From: Spirochaetales bacterium
Lineage (GTDB): Bacteria; Spirochaetota; Spirochaetia; Treponematales; UBA12059
Reading direction: 5' to 3'
Assembly (NCBI GenBank): GCA_016926955.1
Contig: JAFGNN010000025.1
Span: 35,586 to 99,585, forward strand
DNA length: 64,000 nucleotides
The notes under the pieces were generated by a model. The model searched no databases, was not told the origin of the DNA, and saw only the letters and a program-made list of their open reading frames with translations. Both the position numbers and the translations under genes were made by a program. Positions 62,402-64,000 of this stretch are shown piece after piece. Numbering within the stretch: position 1 is the stretch's first letter; every line of letters starts with the position of its first letter.

Positions 62402-62921
62402 GGCCGTCCTCCGTCATGAGCGAGAGCAGGGCCTCGCGGGCCCTGAATACGCGAACCTTCACGTTGCCCTCGGTGATGCCGAGGACCCGTCCGATTTCCT
62501 TGTACGAGAGCAGCGCGTACTCCTTGAGCACGAGGACCGCCCGCAACTTCTCCGGCAGGCGCGCGAGCATGGCCTGCACCTCCGCCCCTGCCTCGGCCTT
62601 GAGGGCTGCGGTTTCGGCGGATTCTGAATCCTCCCGCGACTCCCTCCAGTACCGCTCGTAGGCCCGGGCTTCGCGCCCGCGCCGCTTCGCGACGTTGAGC
62701 GCGTTGTTCTTGACCACCCGGATCAGCCAGTACTTCGCGTCGTCGGGACTCGGAAAGGGGATGCGTTTCTCGACGAGGCGCGCGAACGAATCGTGCACGA
62801 TGTCCTCCGCGCTCCCCTCGTCGCCCACGACGCGCCAGGCTACCCTGAACAGCATCGTGAAGTTGCGGTCGTAGAGCTCCCTGAGCTCCCTGGGCCCGAG
62901 GCCCTCACTGCTTGCAAACAA
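62388..62921 (-). CDS. ECF (RpoE-like) RNA polymerase sigma factor
   Basis: The 177-residue protein has sigma region 2 (ELYDRNFTMLFRVAWRVVGDEGSAEDIVHDSFARLVEK, ~15-52, then YWLIRVVKNNALNVAKRRGRE). It also has region 4 (ARLPEKLRAVLVLKEYALLSYKEIGRVLGITEGNVKVRVFRAREAL). Starts further upstream would run into cysS. The best start is TTG at 62921, with GGGGAG nine bases before it and 16 bp after the cysS stop. It is the positive regulator of the downstream envelope genes and probably of itself. Confidence 0.9.
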   Translation of the reverse strand: MFASSEGLGPRELRELYDRNFTMLFRVAWRVVGDEGSAEDIVHDSFARLVEKRIPFPSPDDAKYWLIRVVKNNALNVAKRRGREARAYERYWRESREDSESAETAALKAEAGAEVQAMLARLPEKLRAVLVLKEYALLSYKEIGRVLGITEGNVKVRVFRAREALLSLMTEDGHGAS

Positions 62922-62937
62922 ACCGTGCGCTCCCCGG

Positions 62938-64000
62938 TTACGTCGCCCGGCCGGACAGGGTCCAGGTGGTGCCGGAAGGCGAATCGCGGAGCTCGACGCC
63001 GAGCCCGGCGATCTCGGCGCGGAGGGCGTCCGCGCGGACGAAATCCTTCGCCTTCTTGGCCTCGGCGCGCGCGGCGACAAGGGCCTCCACCTTCGCGGCC
63101 AGCGCGGGATCGACTGCGACGACTTTCCGCTCCAGCGTCCCCAGGGCGAGTCCGAGCACGGCGTCCATCTCGAGCGCGGCGCCGAGCGCCTCCGCCGGAG
63201 CGATGGCGCCGTCCTTGAGGAGGCCCCAGAGCTCGGCGAGCGCGCGCGGCGTCGAAAGATCGTCCTCCATGGCGGCCCGGAACGCGTCCAGCCGGGCCTT
63301 CGCCCCGGGTCCGAGGGCGGCGGCCGGAACCGGCGCGGCGGCCTTGTCGCGCAAGGCGAGCACGCGCTCGCGAAGCCCCGCGTTTGCGGCCTTCGCGGCG
63401 TCGAGGGCTTCCCAGGTGAAGGCGGCCTGCGAGCGGTAGTGCGAGCCGAGCAGGAAGTAGCGGTAATCGAGCGGATCGTAACCCTTGTCCACGAGGGTCT
63501 GCACCGTGAGCACCTCGCCCGAGGACTTGGACATCTTGAGCTTGCCGAGGGTGAGCCACTCGTTGTGCAGCCAATAGTTCACCCACTTCTTTCCGGTCGC
63601 GGCCTCGGACTGCGCGATCTCGTTGGTGTGGTGGATGGGGATGTGCTCTATGCCGCCGGCGTGGATGTCGAACTGCTCGCCGAGGTATTTCATGCTCATG
63701 GCCGAGCACTCGAGGTGCCAGCCCGGATAGCCGCGCCCCCAGGGGCTGTCCCAGGTCAGAGCCTGGTCTCCGAACTTGCTTTTGGTGAACCACAGGACGA
63801 AGTCGGCGTGGTGCTTCTTGTTCGGATCCACCTCGACGCGGGCGCCGGCCTTGAGCTCGTCCAGATCTATGCGGGCGAGCTCTCCGTAGCGGGGGAATTT
63901 GGAAACGTCGAAATACAGGTTCCCGCCCGCAGAGTACGTGTAGCCGTTCGCCTCTATGCGCCGGACCAGCGCGATCATGTCGCCGACGTGCTCGGTGGCC
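62938..64000 (-). CDS. cysS: Cysteinyl-tRNA synthetase, C-terminal part (5' end outside window)
   Basis: CysS charges tRNA-Cys. The translated 354 codons include a zinc/active-site context [47 protein letters not shown] and the KMSKS loop ([13 protein letters not shown]). A helical C-terminal anticodon-binding region ends [12 protein letters not shown]. The HIGH motif would lie just outside. The gene is upstream of the ECF sigma gene with a 16-bp gap, so both may share a transcript. Confidence 0.95.
   Translation of the reverse strand, partial: ATEHVGDMIALVRRIEANGYTYSAGGNLYFDVSKFPRYGELARIDLDELKAGARVEVDPNKKHHADFVLWFTKSKFGDQALTWDSPWGRGYPGWHLECSAMSMKYLGEQFDIHAGGIEHIPIHHTNEIAQSEAATGKKWVNYWLHNEWLTLGKLKMSKSSGEVLTVQTLVDKGYDPLDYRYFLLGSHYRSQAAFTWEALDAAKAANAGLRERVLALRDKAAAPVPAAALGPGAKARLDAFRAAMEDDLSTPRALAELWGLLKDGAIAPAEALGAALEMDAVLGLALGTLERKVVAVDPALAAKVEALVAARAEAKKAKDFVRADALRAEIAGLGVELRDSPSGTTWTLSGRAT

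Overview
The window is a high-GC bacterial chromosome segment, dense with genes, and most likely from a free-living, motile, flagellated member of the Spirochaetota. That assignment is inference. It rests on the FlgM and CheW genes, a two-domain cyclic-nucleotide regulator with a treponeme-like TPR linker, a membrane pyrophosphatase, many lipobox or signal-peptide proteins and the overall neighbourhood. No rRNA, tRNA, CRISPR array, prophage or intact insertion sequence was seen. Recognisable promoters follow a TTGACx-N16-18-TATACT-like pattern.

Layout. 1-2.8 kb: 5' part of glgA, a 0.74-kb repeat-rich gap and a DUF362 ferredoxin-like protein. 2.9-15.5 kb: one gene for a ~4200-residue secreted beta-helical protein. 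15.8-23.3 kb: an acyl-CoA synthetase, an RNA methyltransferase with a degenerate Fe-ADH-like protein, rsmI-flgM, two membrane or zinc-ribbon genes and a PHP-domain phosphoesterase. 23.3-30.6 kb: a compact histidine operon hisG-C-B-H-F-(A-I-E)-D, preceded by a leader peptide rich in His codons and two terminator-like hairpins, which is a classical attenuator layout. 30.7-34.6 kb: a radical SAM protein, hppA and a conserved protein of unknown function.

34.6-37.7 kb is a small accessory island with a mazEF pair, a PIN/RHH toxin-antitoxin pair, a lipoprotein, a truncated DUF2442 gene and copies of a hairpin repeat. 37.7-46.5 kb holds a secreted protein, a VF530 protein, an HD-GYP protein, RidA with a NarL-type two-component system, a membrane protein, a three-repeat zinc protein, an alpha/beta-hydrolase pseudogene and an M32 carboxypeptidase. 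46.7-53.1 kb is a coupled operon of two envelope proteins plus recG. 53.1-64 kb, nearly all on the minus strand, carries a methyltransferase, cheW, a QueG-like protein, a cNMP-domain regulator, glyA, then a cysS - ECF sigma - anti-sigma - periplasmic protein - transglutaminase-like operon, with cysS cut by the window end.

The points most worth following are the His-codon leader with its tandem 19-bp operator-like repeats, the HisA-HisI-HisE fusion, a family of at least four interspersed elements whose hairpin arms covary, two MITE-like inverted repeats with identical 17-bp ends, and an orphan terminator with upstream hairpins at about 43.2-43.33 kb.
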